A stretch of 21,886 nucleotides of DNA from an uncultured Candidatus Melainabacteria bacterium (GTDB taxonomy: Bacteria > Cyanobacteriota > Vampirovibrionia > Gastranaerophilales > Gastranaerophilaceae): assembly GCA_934717895.1 (NCBI GenBank), contig CAKUZO010000030.1, positions 1 to 21,886 on the forward strand. The letters run 5' to 3'. Under the pieces are notes generated by a model. It was not told the origin of the DNA. It saw only the letters and a list, made by a program, of their open reading frames with translations, and made no database searches. Positions 13,489-21,576 of this stretch are shown here, in pieces; positions within the stretch are counted from its first letter, which is position 1; each line of letters opens with the position of its first letter. The translations under genes were made by a program, and so were the position numbers.

Positions 13489-14946
13489 GTGAACAGGTTT
13501 TTTATAGTTTTATTTTCAATAATGTTTATGATGTCTGTGACTAGTGCAGATGCAAGAATTTTTGGCAAAAAAACAGTTTCTGATGACTATGTTCGAGATT
13601 TTGACGAAGTTAAACTTATAGAGCCTATTCCAGAGATTTTTAAATCTCCTGATGTTCCTGATGTTCCGCAAGATAATCCTGTGTTGGAAGGTGGTGCTAC
13701 TGTCGGGAATGAATCTGATTCTGTTGATAAAGAAGATGTTGATCTTGATGCGATTGACGATGAATTGCCCGAAAATAATTCCGAACCGTTACCTCGGTTT
13801 GATTTAAATAATCTTGAAAATAAAGAAGAAACAAATGTTTTTAAACGGATTTTTGATATTGATAACAATATAGAAGCTGAATTTTCGCTATTTGATAATT
13901 TCGATTTGGATAAAAATAATGATGGCAAAATTGATGAAAATACTTTTATTGGTAAGATTTTGAAACAAGATATTACAAGGACTGATGTTCCTTCATATCT
14001 TTTGAAAAAGCAATTGAGTTTTAGACCTAAAAAAGGGATAGTTTCAAAAGTTCAGTATTATGGAGCTTTTCAGGGTGATTTTTCGTCTACTTTTTTAGGA
14101 AGTGATTATGATACGAGCTATGATATCGGTTTTTTGCAATTCGGAGCGATAGGAAAATTTAGAAATACTAAAAATGATTTCAAAATCTTATTTAATCCAA
14201 GACCTGCAAATGGTAGGACGTATATGCAAAATTTTATAGCTGATGCATATATCATAAACAGTAATATTCCTCATCATAAGCTTGTTGTAGGTTATTCAAG
14301 AAATCAAGTCGGTAAAGAAGGTGGCGCAAGTTCATATATTTTGCCGTTTGTTATGCGTTCTCAAATCGCTCGTAATTTTGGCTCAACTCGAGCTCTTGGA
14401 GTTAGATTAATCGGTAATTACTCTTTGATGGATTATAACCTCGCATTTAATTCGTCTGACAGATATTTTCACACTCCGTTTGCAGGACCTGAATTTACCG
14501 GCTGGGTAGATTTTAAACCACTTGGCAAAACTGATGGAAGATATGGAAATTTAACCTTTGGGGGCGGTATTAATACCGGTCATAACAGGACAAATTATAC
14601 TGTTGGGTCTTTCTATGTAGGTTATAAATATAAAAGGCTTTGGACAAATTTTGAATACGGTATCGCAGACGGTTACAACGGCTCATTTGTAAGTACTAAA
14701 AAAGCACAAGGGTTTAATTATACGATTGGGTACAAAATTCACCCGAAAGTACAGCTAATTGCTCGCTATGATCAGTTTGATCCTGATAGAGATGTCGCTC
14801 ATAACACAAGACGCGAATATTCGGCAGGGATAAATTATTTTATTAAAGGACAGGCAATACGTCTTATTTTAAATTACGTATTTTGTAATAATCAAAATAC
14901 GGAAGACAGTCATAGGATAATTTTTGGAACGCAATTGTTATTATAA
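13489..14946 (+). CDS. Outer-membrane beta-barrel protein with acidic N-terminal region
   Basis: I chose the GTG at 13489, giving 485 residues with a signal peptide (NRFFIVLFSIMFMMS..., cleavage near SADA|RIF). The longer TTG-initiated frame from 13459 would bury the signal. Mature residues 30-130 are very acidic and Pro-rich. An EF-hand-like loop DKNNDGKIDENT follows at about 141-152, with the last position Thr instead of Glu. From about 180 to the end the sequence alternates in the manner of transmembrane beta strands rich in Tyr, Phe and Gly (LTFGGGINTGHNRTNY, SFYVGYKYKRLWTNF, YSAGINYF). It ends IIFGTQLLL instead of a terminal Phe. This fits a porin-like protein, possibly with calcium binding in the stalk. 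No clear ribosome-binding site is present. A terminator follows. Confidence 0.85.
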   Translation: MNRFFIVLFSIMFMMSVTSADARIFGKKTVSDDYVRDFDEVKLIEPIPEIFKSPDVPDVPQDNPVLEGGATVGNESDSVDKEDVDLDAIDDELPENNSEPLPRFDLNNLENKEETNVFKRIFDIDNNIEAEFSLFDNFDLDKNNDGKIDENTFIGKILKQDITRTDVPSYLLKKQLSFRPKKGIVSKVQYYGAFQGDFSSTFLGSDYDTSYDIGFLQFGAIGKFRNTKNDFKILFNPRPANGRTYMQNFIADAYIINSNIPHHKLVVGYSRNQVGKEGGASSYILPFVMRSQIARNFGSTRALGVRLIGNYSLMDYNLAFNSSDRYFHTPFAGPEFTGWVDFKPLGKTDGRYGNLTFGGGINTGHNRTNYTVGSFYVGYKYKRLWTNFEYGIADGYNGSFVSTKKAQGFNYTIGYKIHPKVQLIARYDQFDPDRDVAHNTRREYSAGINYFIKGQAIRLILNYVFCNNQNTEDSHRIIFGTQLLL

Positions 14947-14978
14947 AAAAGCCAGACATTTAATTTGTCTGACTTTTT
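14946..14978. terminator. Terminator between convergent genes
   Basis: AAAAAGCCAGACA (14946-14958) pairs with TGTCTGACTTTTT (14966-14978) with one mismatch. It is A/T-rich on each side and lies between the convergent genes at 13489 and 14984. Confidence 0.88.
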
Positions 14979-14983
14979 AGTTT

Positions 14984-15631
14984 TTATGCTTTAAATTTGT
15001 TTTTTACTACAATTTTGAGTGGCGGAATTTCGTTATCTCTACTGCCAAAATGAGAATATGTATAGGTTCTTGCAAATTTTGGTTCAAAAATGCCATGAAT
15101 TAATTCGGTTTGATTTTTGTAATGTTCAAATTGGTACTTGTAGAATTCTTTGTCTGTATCGTTTAGTAACATAAATGTTTTTGTCTTAAATAGTGGTTTA
15201 TAGACAGTAATTGTATTATCTTTAAATTGTGAAATTTTTATAAATTCAACGTTTGGGAAAAGAGTTTGAACCTGTTGTTCGGAAAGCTCAGTTTTTGAAA
15301 AGCCGTTTGGGGAGAATTTTAAATTAAAAAACTTTAATTTGTACGGATTGTAACCGATTAGTTCATTCTCTTTTATGAATTCATAGCAAGTGTCGGTGTC
15401 AAAAGTTTTTCCGTTAAATATATACTCAGAATATCCGCCACTGCCAATTGTATAATGATGTGTAAGTACATAATTGTCGGAACATTCTGTTCCCCAAGTT
15501 TGAGTTTTAGGGCAAAAAGTTACAGTTTCTTTGTCTTTAATTTGGTTTTGAATAATTGTTTTGTCATAATTGTACGCAAAAGCCGCATTTACACTAATAA
15601 GAGCAATTGCAAGTAAAATAAGTTTCTTCAT
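14984..15631 (-). CDS. Exported protein of unknown function
   Basis: This 215-residue protein starts at ATG 15631, preceded by a perfect AAAGGAGG. The longer open frame from 15664 has no such site. Residues 1-19 form a signal peptide ending AFA|YN. I recognise no domain. The mature protein is soluble and rich in Tyr, Phe, Lys and Thr, with three Cys in the N-terminal half (FCPKTQTWGTEC and DTCYEF) that could form disulfides. A basic C-terminus (KNKFKA) closes the chain. It has its own promoter (TTGCAT-N16-TATGAT) and terminator, so it is probably monocistronic. Confidence 0.82.
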   Translation of the reverse strand: MKKLILLAIALISVNAAFAYNYDKTIIQNQIKDKETVTFCPKTQTWGTECSDNYVLTHHYTIGSGGYSEYIFNGKTFDTDTCYEFIKENELIGYNPYKLKFFNLKFSPNGFSKTELSEQQVQTLFPNVEFIKISQFKDNTITVYKPLFKTKTFMLLNDTDKEFYKYQFEHYKNQTELIHGIFEPKFARTYTYSHFGSRDNEIPPLKIVVKNKFKA

Positions 15632-15652
15632 AAAGCCTCCTTTGGTGGAAAA

Positions 15653-15680
15653 ATCATAATACAAAAAATAAATAATGCAA
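15653..15680 (-). promoter_or_regulatory. Promoter of the exported protein gene
   Basis: On the minus strand, TTGCAT (complement of 15675-15680) and TATGAT (complement of 15653-15658) are separated by 16 nt. The predicted start of transcription falls a few nucleotides before the AAAGGAGG site. Confidence 0.55.
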
Positions 15681-15702
15681 TACGTTATTTTTTAGTAATG
15701 AT

Positions 15703-15734
15703 AAAAGACCTCTGATACAATCAGAGGTCTTTTT
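15703..15734. terminator. Strong terminator of the HEAT-like gene
   Basis: The 13-bp perfect stem AAAAGACCTCTGA (15703-15715) / TCAGAGGTCTTTT (15721-15733) has a 5-nt loop. It lies 25 nt beyond the end of the minus-strand gene at 15759 and separates it from the exported-protein gene. Confidence 0.93.
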
Positions 15735-15758
15735 ATATGAAGAAAGAAATTATCGATT

Positions 15759-16916
15759 TTATGCAGCTTGTTTTATTTCCGGTTGTTTAACAGGTTGTGC
15801 ATTAGGGTCAGCAGGTTTTATTTCTGCCTTAGGAGCTTCTGCCGGTAATTGGTCTAGTTTTGCAAGAGCCGCTGCTGCTGCTTCTTGAACGTCTTTGTCT
15901 TGGTCGTTTTTAGCGATATTGAACACTGTCGTCAAGTCTTGCTTGTATTCCGGTTTTTGAATGTAGCTTAATGCTTCAATTGCAGATGTTCTAACCATTG
16001 GGTTAGGGTTGTTTTTTAATTGATCTACAATTGTTACTGCCCCTGGAAGTTCTGTCAATGGAACAGTTGATCCTGTTAATTTTGCAACTTCATCACCATA
16101 AAGTTTTTGCATTATTGAAGATGTGAACATTGCGTAGCTTTTATTTCTTTCAGCTTGTTCCTTTGGAGTGATTGTTGTTGCTAGTTTTTGCTCTGCTTCT
16201 GAAAGTTTTTCGCCTTTTTTAAGTTTTTCTCTAGCAGTAATTTGTTCAGCTGTTGGTCCAGCTAATTTACTAGAATCAGTGTTTACGATTGTGTTTAATG
16301 CGTTTACAACTTTTTCATCTAATAATTCTGTTGCCTTTTGAGGTTCATCTTTTACCATGTTTGCAATTTCTTCCATAGCATTTGCTTGAACTTCGTAGTC
16401 AGGATTTGAAAGTTTTGCAATAAATGAGTTCAAATCAACTTGTGGAGCCATTGGAACAGGTTGTTCAACTTCCACTTTTGGTGTTGCTGCCGGTTGTTGA
16501 GTTACAACAGGAGCCGGAGTATTAATGTTTTGTTGTTGAATTACCTGTTGAGGTGCAGCTTGAACTGCTTCCGGAGCAACATTTTGAGGAGCTGGAATTG
16601 CCGGAGTTGTTGCAGCAGGGGCAACCGGTGTATAGTTTACAGGCTGTTGAGGCATGTAATACGGTTGAGTTTGTGCTTGCGGGTAATCGTACAACTGAGC
16701 TTGTGGGTATGAATAGTAAGGCATTGTAGGTTGTGCATATTGCGGAACATTCATCGCAACTTGTCCAACACCAGGAGCGCTTACCGATGGGTTGTGTACG
16801 TCAATCTTTACTGCATTGTAATTAGGAGCAGGAGTTGCCTGTTGTGCCATGTATGGCATGTTAGGTTGCATCTGGGGGTGCATGTAAGGATTTACTAAAT
16901 TTGGAGCTTGAATCAT
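15759..16916 (-). CDS. Pro/Gln/Tyr-rich protein with C-terminal HEAT-like repeats
   Basis: This 385-residue protein has an AAGGAAG site before its ATG. Residues 1-160 are low complexity, rich in Pro, Gln, Tyr, Ala and Met (repeated YPQAQ and MPQQP-like units), and probably disordered. Residues 161-357 are helical. HEAT-like repeats are clearest at 161-210 (LSNPDYEVQANAMEEIANM) and 296-357 (LKNNPNPMVRTSAIEALSYI, then IAKNDQDKDVQEAAAAALAKL). A charged insert lies at 225-260, and a Pro/Lys-rich tail closes the protein. There is no signal peptide or membrane segment. HEAT repeats usually form protein-binding surfaces, so a scaffold role is a reasonable inference. Partners are unknown. Confidence 0.83.
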   Translation of the reverse strand: MIQAPNLVNPYMHPQMQPNMPYMAQQATPAPNYNAVKIDVHNPSVSAPGVGQVAMNVPQYAQPTMPYYSYPQAQLYDYPQAQTQPYYMPQQPVNYTPVAPAATTPAIPAPQNVAPEAVQAAPQQVIQQQNINTPAPVVTQQPAATPKVEVEQPVPMAPQVDLNSFIAKLSNPDYEVQANAMEEIANMVKDEPQKATELLDEKVVNALNTIVNTDSSKLAGPTAEQITAREKLKKGEKLSEAEQKLATTITPKEQAERNKSYAMFTSSIMQKLYGDEVAKLTGSTVPLTELPGAVTIVDQLKNNPNPMVRTSAIEALSYIQKPEYKQDLTTVFNIAKNDQDKDVQEAAAAALAKLDQLPAEAPKAEIKPADPNAQPVKQPEIKQAA

Positions 16917-17049
16917 TTAATTTCTTCCTTTCGATAAAATATCTTTCTATATTTTTATTCTACTGTTTAAATATCCGTCAAGATAGAAAATTGCTAAAAT
17001 TTTTATTTTTTTTAATAATTCTTAACAAACTGCTGTTTTTTTAATAAAC

Positions 17050-17077
17050 TTTTATTTAATTTTGTTTGTGCTATAAT
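17050..17077 (+). promoter_or_regulatory. Extended -10 promoter of the tkt-ftsEX operon
   Basis: TGCTATAAT (17069-17077) is a perfect extended -10 (TGn plus TATAAT). The -35 region is weak (TTTTAT near 17050-17055). The ATG at 17082 is only 4 nt from the -10 and so lies before the transcript start. This favours the start codon at 17112. Confidence 0.7.
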
Positions 17078-17111
17078 GTAGATGTGCACAGATATTAATG
17101 GGATTGTATTT

Positions 17112-18065
17112 ATGATTATTGATAGAACTAATAAAAAATCTATTCGGTCTGCTTTTGGTAAGGCATTAGCAAAGTTGGGTGAAAAAAATGAAAAAATTGT
17201 TGTTTTAGATGCAGATTTGTCATGCTCTACTCAGACAAAATTCTTTGCAAAAGAATTTCCTGAACGATTTTTTGACTGTGGAATAGCAGAACAAGACATG
17301 GTTGCGACTGCGACAGGTTTCGCTGCTGTTGGGAAAATTCCTTTTGCGGCAAGTTTTGCCGTTTTTGTAACAGGCAGAGCTTATGATCAGGTTAGAAATT
17401 CTATTTGTTACCCAAATTTTAATGTAAAGCTTGTCGGAACACATGGTGGTATAACAGTTGGAGAGGACGGAGCAACACATGAAGCTTTGGAAGATATTTC
17501 TCTAATGCGTGGTTTGCCTAATATGTCAGTTTTGGTTCCTGCTGATTGTAGGGAGTGTGAACAGGTTTTGGAATATGCTGCTGAGCATGATGGGCCAATG
17601 TATATAAGAGTTCCAAGAAGTAATGTTTGTGACGTGTTTGACGAAAATTATAAATTTGACTTTAATAAGGCAAATATTGTAAATGAAGGAAGTCAACTCA
17701 CTGTGTTTACGAATGGAGAAACATTGGCGGAAGTTCTTGATGCTGTTAATGAGTTAGAAAAAGATGGATATTCTGTTCAAGTTGTTAATGTGCCGGTTGT
17801 AAAGCCGATTGATAAAGGTACAATTGTTGCTTGTGCACAGAAAACAGGACATGTCATCACTGTTGAAAACCATTCTATAATCGGTGGATTAGGAAGTGCT
17901 GTTTGTGAGGTGTTGGCTGAAAACTTCCCTGTTCCAGTTAAAAGAATTGGTGTAAACGATGAGTTTGGACAAAGTGGAGATGCCGATTTATTAATGGATT
18001 TTTATGGGTTGAGTGCTAAAAAACTAAAACAATCCATTAAACAATATATAGATAATTTTGCCTAA
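17112..18065 (+). CDS. Transketolase, C-terminal subunit
   Basis: This 317-residue protein corresponds to the central pyrimidine-binding and C-terminal domains of transketolase, as in split two-subunit enzymes. FFDCGIAEQDMVATATGFA (53-71) holds the catalytic Glu60 that activates thiamine diphosphate. FAVFVTGRAYDQVR (82-95) and THGGITVGEDGATHEALEDI (110-129) are strongly conserved. The C-terminal domain (about 185-317) is intact. The TPP pyrophosphate-binding N-terminal subunit is not adjacent: the neighbour upstream is a minus-strand HEAT-like gene. The full enzyme would transfer two-carbon units between sugar phosphates. It is the first gene of an operon, 18 nt before ftsE. Confidence 0.93.
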   Translation: MIIDRTNKKSIRSAFGKALAKLGEKNEKIVVLDADLSCSTQTKFFAKEFPERFFDCGIAEQDMVATATGFAAVGKIPFAASFAVFVTGRAYDQVRNSICYPNFNVKLVGTHGGITVGEDGATHEALEDISLMRGLPNMSVLVPADCRECEQVLEYAAEHDGPMYIRVPRSNVCDVFDENYKFDFNKANIVNEGSQLTVFTNGETLAEVLDAVNELEKDGYSVQVVNVPVVKPIDKGTIVACAQKTGHVITVENHSIIGGLGSAVCEVLAENFPVPVKRIGVNDEFGQSGDADLLMDFYGLSAKKLKQSIKQYIDNFA

Positions 18066-18083
18066 GAATAGTAAGGAAAATAT

Positions 18084-18761
18084 ATGATTCAATTTAGATC
18101 AGTTACAAAAAAATATAAAAATGAGCATTATGCATTAAAAAATATTAATCTGGATATTATGTCAGGTGAATTCGTTTTTATAGTAGGTGCTTCCGGTGCG
18201 GGAAAGTCTACATTGATGAAGCTTTTGTATAACGAAGAACGCCCGACAAGTGGTACAGTCACAATCGGTGGAATTAATATTGCGAATTTGCCTAATGACA
18301 AAGTTCCTAATTTAAGAAGATGTATGGGAATTGTTTTTCAGGACTATAAATTGCTTCAAAATCAAAGTGTTTATGATAATGTAGCCTACGTAATCCGTAC
18401 TTTGGGAATCAGTTCAAAGGAAATTAATTCAAGAGTTTCAGGAGCTTTAAAAATTGTAGGACTTTACGATAAAATGAATGTTACTCCTTCTGAGTTGTCA
18501 GGTGGAGAACAACAAAGAGTTGGGATTGCAAGAGCTATTGTGAATGGACCGCCTCTATTGATTGCGGACGAGCCTACCGGAAACCTTGATCCTAAAAACT
18601 CAATGGAAATTATGCAAATTTTGGATCAAATTAACCAAAGAGGTATTACTGTGATTGTTTCAACACATGATAATGCAATGGTTGATTATTTCAGAAAAAG
18701 GGTTATAACTCTTGATAATGGCGAAGTAGTTAGAGATATACAAGCAGGTACTTATGAATAA
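18084..18761 (+). CDS. ftsE: Cell division ATP-binding protein FtsE
   Basis: FtsE is the ATPase half of the FtsEX complex, which activates peptidoglycan hydrolases at the division site. The 225-residue ABC protein has Walker A GASGAGKS (35-42), a Q-loop at VFQDYK (Q86), signature LSGGEQQR (138-145), Walker B LLIADEP (158-164) and switch His195 in STHDN. AGTAAGGA precedes the ATG. Its end overlaps ftsX by 8 nt, which together with length identifies it as FtsE rather than another LolD-like ATPase. Confidence 0.95.
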   Translation: MIQFRSVTKKYKNEHYALKNINLDIMSGEFVFIVGASGAGKSTLMKLLYNEERPTSGTVTIGGINIANLPNDKVPNLRRCMGIVFQDYKLLQNQSVYDNVAYVIRTLGISSKEINSRVSGALKIVGLYDKMNVTPSELSGGEQQRVGIARAIVNGPPLLIADEPTGNLDPKNSMEIMQILDQINQRGITVIVSTHDNAMVDYFRKRVITLDNGEVVRDIQAGTYE

Positions 18762-19662
18762 TTCAAAAGCAGAAATTAAAAAGAAAGTAAAAAAACATAT
18801 TCCGAAAGATTGGTTGTGCGAGTTAAGAATATTGTATCGTTTAACAAGACAAACAATTCATGATATTGCAAGGACAGGAATTGTAAATATTGTTATAATT
18901 ACAACAATGGCGGCTATTTTGTCGATTTTTGCGTCATTTTTTCGCTCGGCAATTTCAATTTCGTCATTTGCTCACGAGTTAGGAAATGTACTTGAAATTT
19001 CTGTTTACTTAAAGGACAACGCTGATGCAAATGTGTCTAAAAATAGAATTAAAGAATTTGAACATGTTGAAAGTGTTGAACTTGTTCCAAAAGCGTCATC
19101 GTGGTCAAATTTAAAAAGAGAAATGGATTTGCCGGACATAACAAACCCGCTTCCGGATACGTTGCATGTAAAAGTTGATAAGCCTGAAAATATTGATGTA
19201 GTGTTTAAAAATATCAAGCAGTTGAATTCTGTTGAGGATATGAGTTATGCACAGGATTTAGCAAAAAAGATTGAGGCATTAAATCATGTTGTAAATGTTA
19301 TAACACTTTTGGTTGTTATTGTTATGGGAATGTTAACGATTACAATTATTAATAATACAATTCAGCTTGTTATTCAGTCCAGAAAAGAAGAAATTGAAAT
19401 CATGCGATTAATGGGAGTTTCAAACTGGTATATCAGATTCCCGTTGATTATGCAAGGTGCTTTTTATGGGTTTTCAGGAGCTGTAATCGCTTTGTTGCCG
19501 TTGAATTTTGTTCAAAACGGGCTTAATCATATGCACCAATTTTTCATGGTTCCAACACCGCTTTATGCGCAAAATTTTGTTATTGCTGTTATGTTTGCAA
19601 TGGCTATATTGTTTGGAGCCGGCGGTAGTTTCTTGTGTATCAAAAAACATTTACAGGTGTAA
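18754..19662 (+). CDS. ftsX: Cell division protein FtsX
   Basis: FtsX is the membrane partner of FtsE and relays ATP hydrolysis across the inner membrane to peptidoglycan hydrolases. The 302-residue protein has four membrane helices (about 43-64, 180-202, 228-252 and 273-296). A large extracytoplasmic loop (70-178) contains the typical LEISVYLKD and VESVELVPK strands. The cytoplasmic loop KEEIEIMRLMGVSNWYIR (211-228) is the conserved FtsE-contact coupling segment. It overlaps ftsE by 8 nt and is followed after 3 nt by the receiver/GGDEF-like gene. Confidence 0.95.
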   Translation: MNNSKAEIKKKVKKHIPKDWLCELRILYRLTRQTIHDIARTGIVNIVIITTMAAILSIFASFFRSAISISSFAHELGNVLEISVYLKDNADANVSKNRIKEFEHVESVELVPKASSWSNLKREMDLPDITNPLPDTLHVKVDKPENIDVVFKNIKQLNSVEDMSYAQDLAKKIEALNHVVNVITLLVVIVMGMLTITIINNTIQLVIQSRKEEIEIMRLMGVSNWYIRFPLIMQGAFYGFSGAVIALLPLNFVQNGLNHMHQFFMVPTPLYAQNFVIAVMFAMAILFGAGGSFLCIKKHLQV

Positions 19663-19665
19663 ACA

Positions 19666-20877
19666 ATGTCGGATACTGTTCTTTTAATTTCAGATGATGA
19701 AAATTTCTTTCACACTATAAGAGAAAAGTTGTTATTTTTACGAAAAGATGACAAATTTATTTATTCTGATTTTAAAAGTTATCAACCCAAACTGGATATA
19801 GCAAATATAATTCTTGTTCATGACGATTTTGCAAAAAATATTTGTTTGGAAACTGTTCAAAAAATCAGAAAAAAATCTGATAAAATTATAATATTGCTAT
19901 CTAATTTATGCGATAAAGAATTTGTGTTACAGGCTTATGATTGTGGTATAGATGATTATTTGCCTTCGTCTGTTGAGGATTTTGAGCTTGTTATAAAGAC
20001 GGTAAATAATATTAAAACAGATGCTTTAAAGCAAAATTTTCTTAGAAATCAAAAAATATTAACGCAACTTGGTGTAATTGATGAATTAACAGGTTTGTAT
20101 TCTTACAAGTATGCGAAACAAGTAATTGAGAATGAAATAGAAACAAATTTGTTAGATAGTGGTAGCTTTTTGGTTGTGGCTCCGACGGAAAAAGGAAAAT
20201 CAAACTTTTCAATAGAAAAACTTGCACAAAAGTTAAAAAATTCAACAAGGTCTTGTGATGTTGTAACTCTTGGAAAAGGGGCAAAAATTTATGCATTGCT
20301 TCCAAATACTGATTGTAACGGGGCACTTGTTGTATTAAATAAAATTAAGGAAAATTATGGCGAAGGTGAGATTGCTGTTGGAATTTCTGAGATTTCGCAT
20401 AAGTCATTTGATGAATTAGAAAACGATTGTTTGAAGGCCTTGTCTGATGCTCTTGCTACAAATGCAGAATATATGATTGCCGAAGAAAAAGTTGAAACTT
20501 TGGACGATTGGCTTGAAGACGAGAATGAAGAACCTAAGAGTTACAAAATATATAAACAAATTTTTAATAAAAAATTGGAAAAAGTAATTACACCTGTTTT
20601 TTATCGTTTGCAAAAAACATGGGAAGAAAAATTGTTTGATACACAAATTGAGCAATCTGTGAGCGAGGACGGTTGTATTTTTCAATTAAAAAACAAAGAA
20701 CACAGTAGTGTTTTAAGAATAATTTATCCGGGATTTGCTAAAATTATTATTGCGATTACGCATGAAGGTTTAGATAGCCCTGAAAATAAAGAAATTCAAA
20801 TGCCTTTGACAAAAATTACGACGAAAGAATTAGTAAATATTGTAGAAGACTTTATATATGATTTTAAATACAGTTAA
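19666..20877 (+). CDS. Receiver domain plus degenerate GGDEF-like protein
   Basis: This 403-residue cytoplasmic protein has two recognisable parts and a novel tail. Residues 3-115 fold as a response-regulator receiver, with the acidic pair D10/D11 and D53/D54 at the phosphoacceptor strand end (IILVHDDF). The usual active-site Lys after the fifth strand is absent (DDYLPSS, 97-102). Residues 133-275 resemble a GGDEF domain: DELTGLYSYKYA matches the N-terminal D.LTGL motif. At the GGDEF position it reads GKGAK (203-207), so diguanylate cyclase activity and the c-di-GMP I-site are lost. Residues 290-403 match nothing I know. It is probably a signalling adaptor. It lies 3 nt after ftsX and 10 nt before the hydrolase, in one operon with FtsEX. 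Confidence 0.8.
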   Translation: MSDTVLLISDDENFFHTIREKLLFLRKDDKFIYSDFKSYQPKLDIANIILVHDDFAKNICLETVQKIRKKSDKIIILLSNLCDKEFVLQAYDCGIDDYLPSSVEDFELVIKTVNNIKTDALKQNFLRNQKILTQLGVIDELTGLYSYKYAKQVIENEIETNLLDSGSFLVVAPTEKGKSNFSIEKLAQKLKNSTRSCDVVTLGKGAKIYALLPNTDCNGALVVLNKIKENYGEGEIAVGISEISHKSFDELENDCLKALSDALATNAEYMIAEEKVETLDDWLEDENEEPKSYKIYKQIFNKKLEKVITPVFYRLQKTWEEKLFDTQIEQSVSEDGCIFQLKNKEHSSVLRIIYPGFAKIIIAITHEGLDSPENKEIQMPLTKITTKELVNIVEDFIYDFKYS

Positions 20878-20887
20878 GGAGAAAAAA

Positions 20888-21433
20888 ATGAACACATTAT
20901 CAGCAGAAAATAGTTTAGTTTTAATAATTGACATACAGGAAAGACTTGTTGCCGCATTAGAAAAAAATGTTATTGTTGCAAACGCCGTGAAAATTGCAAG
21001 TGCAGCAAAAGCTCTTGATATACCGGTATTGTTGACTGAACAATATCCAAAAGGTTTGGGACATACTGTTCCTGAGCTTCAAGCTGTTTTGCCGGAAGGT
21101 AGCGAAGTTGTAGAAAAGACATATTTCAATGCATTGTTGGAAGAAGGAATGTTGGATAAAATCAAAGCTTTTGGTAAAAAACAAATCGTTATTTTTGGGA
21201 TTGAAACACATATTTGTGTACATCAAACCGCAGCTGCATTGATTGAGGCCGGATTTGATGTATATGTAATTAAAGACGCTTGTGCTAGCCGTAATAAATA
21301 CGAATTTAAACAGGGAATTGAAGCAATGGTCGCAAACGGAGTTAAATCATCTTGTGTTGAAATTGCTTTGTTTGAGTGGTTAAAAGGAGCTAAAAACCCT
21401 AAGTTTAAAGAAGTGCAAGCTTTGATTAAGTAA
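20888..21433 (+). CDS. Isochorismatase-family cysteine hydrolase
   Basis: This 181-residue protein starts at ATG 20888, preceded by TAAGGAG that overlaps the upstream stop. The longer frame from 20858 is spurious overlap. The catalytic triad of the family is D15 (IIDIQ), K77 (VVEKTYF) and C110 (GIETHICVHQTA). Flanking signatures are TEQYPKGLGHT (50-60) and VIKDACASR (127-135). This is the YcaC/nicotinamidase-like group of amide or ester hydrolases; the substrate is not predictable here. It is the last gene of the tkt-ftsEX operon by spacing. A link to division is not implied by the family. Confidence 0.92.
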   Translation: MNTLSAENSLVLIIDIQERLVAALEKNVIVANAVKIASAAKALDIPVLLTEQYPKGLGHTVPELQAVLPEGSEVVEKTYFNALLEEGMLDKIKAFGKKQIVIFGIETHICVHQTAAALIEAGFDVYVIKDACASRNKYEFKQGIEAMVANGVKSSCVEIALFEWLKGAKNPKFKEVQALIK

Positions 21434-21460
21434 GTAATATTTTCAAATTGATTTCTATTG

Positions 21461-21495
21461 TAATGGCAATTCTGTACTATTCAGAGTTGCCATTA
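21461..21495. terminator. Stem-loop after the isochorismatase-like gene
   Basis: AATGGCAATTCTG (21462-21474) pairs with CAGAGTTGCCATT (21482-21494) around a 7-nt loop (one G-U). The closing T21461-A21495 pair extends it. It has no T-run, so intrinsic termination would be weak, and mRNA 3'-end stabilisation is an alternative. Confidence 0.5.
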
Positions 21496-21515
21496 TAGTA
21501 GGACTAGGAAATGAC

Positions 21516-21543
21516 TTGTTTTTTTTATATAATATGTTATAAT
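21516..21543 (+). promoter_or_regulatory. Promoter of the terminal membrane protein gene
   Basis: TTGTTT (21516-21521), a 16-nt spacer and TATAAT (21538-21543) form a strong sigma-70 type promoter. The -10 is extended by TGT (21535-21537). Confidence 0.75.
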
Positions 21544-21576
21544 AGTAATATAGAGAAATTTTAGAGGAGTTGAGGT

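Noticed and set aside
13587-13928. Minus-strand Ser-rich open frame opposite the barrel protein
   Set aside because: The serine-rich composition is the mirror of the acidic region on the coding strand; no start signals are present.
17082-17111. Upstream ATG for the transketolase subunit
   Set aside because: It is 4 nt from the -10 element, before the expected transcript start, and lacks a ribosome-binding site.
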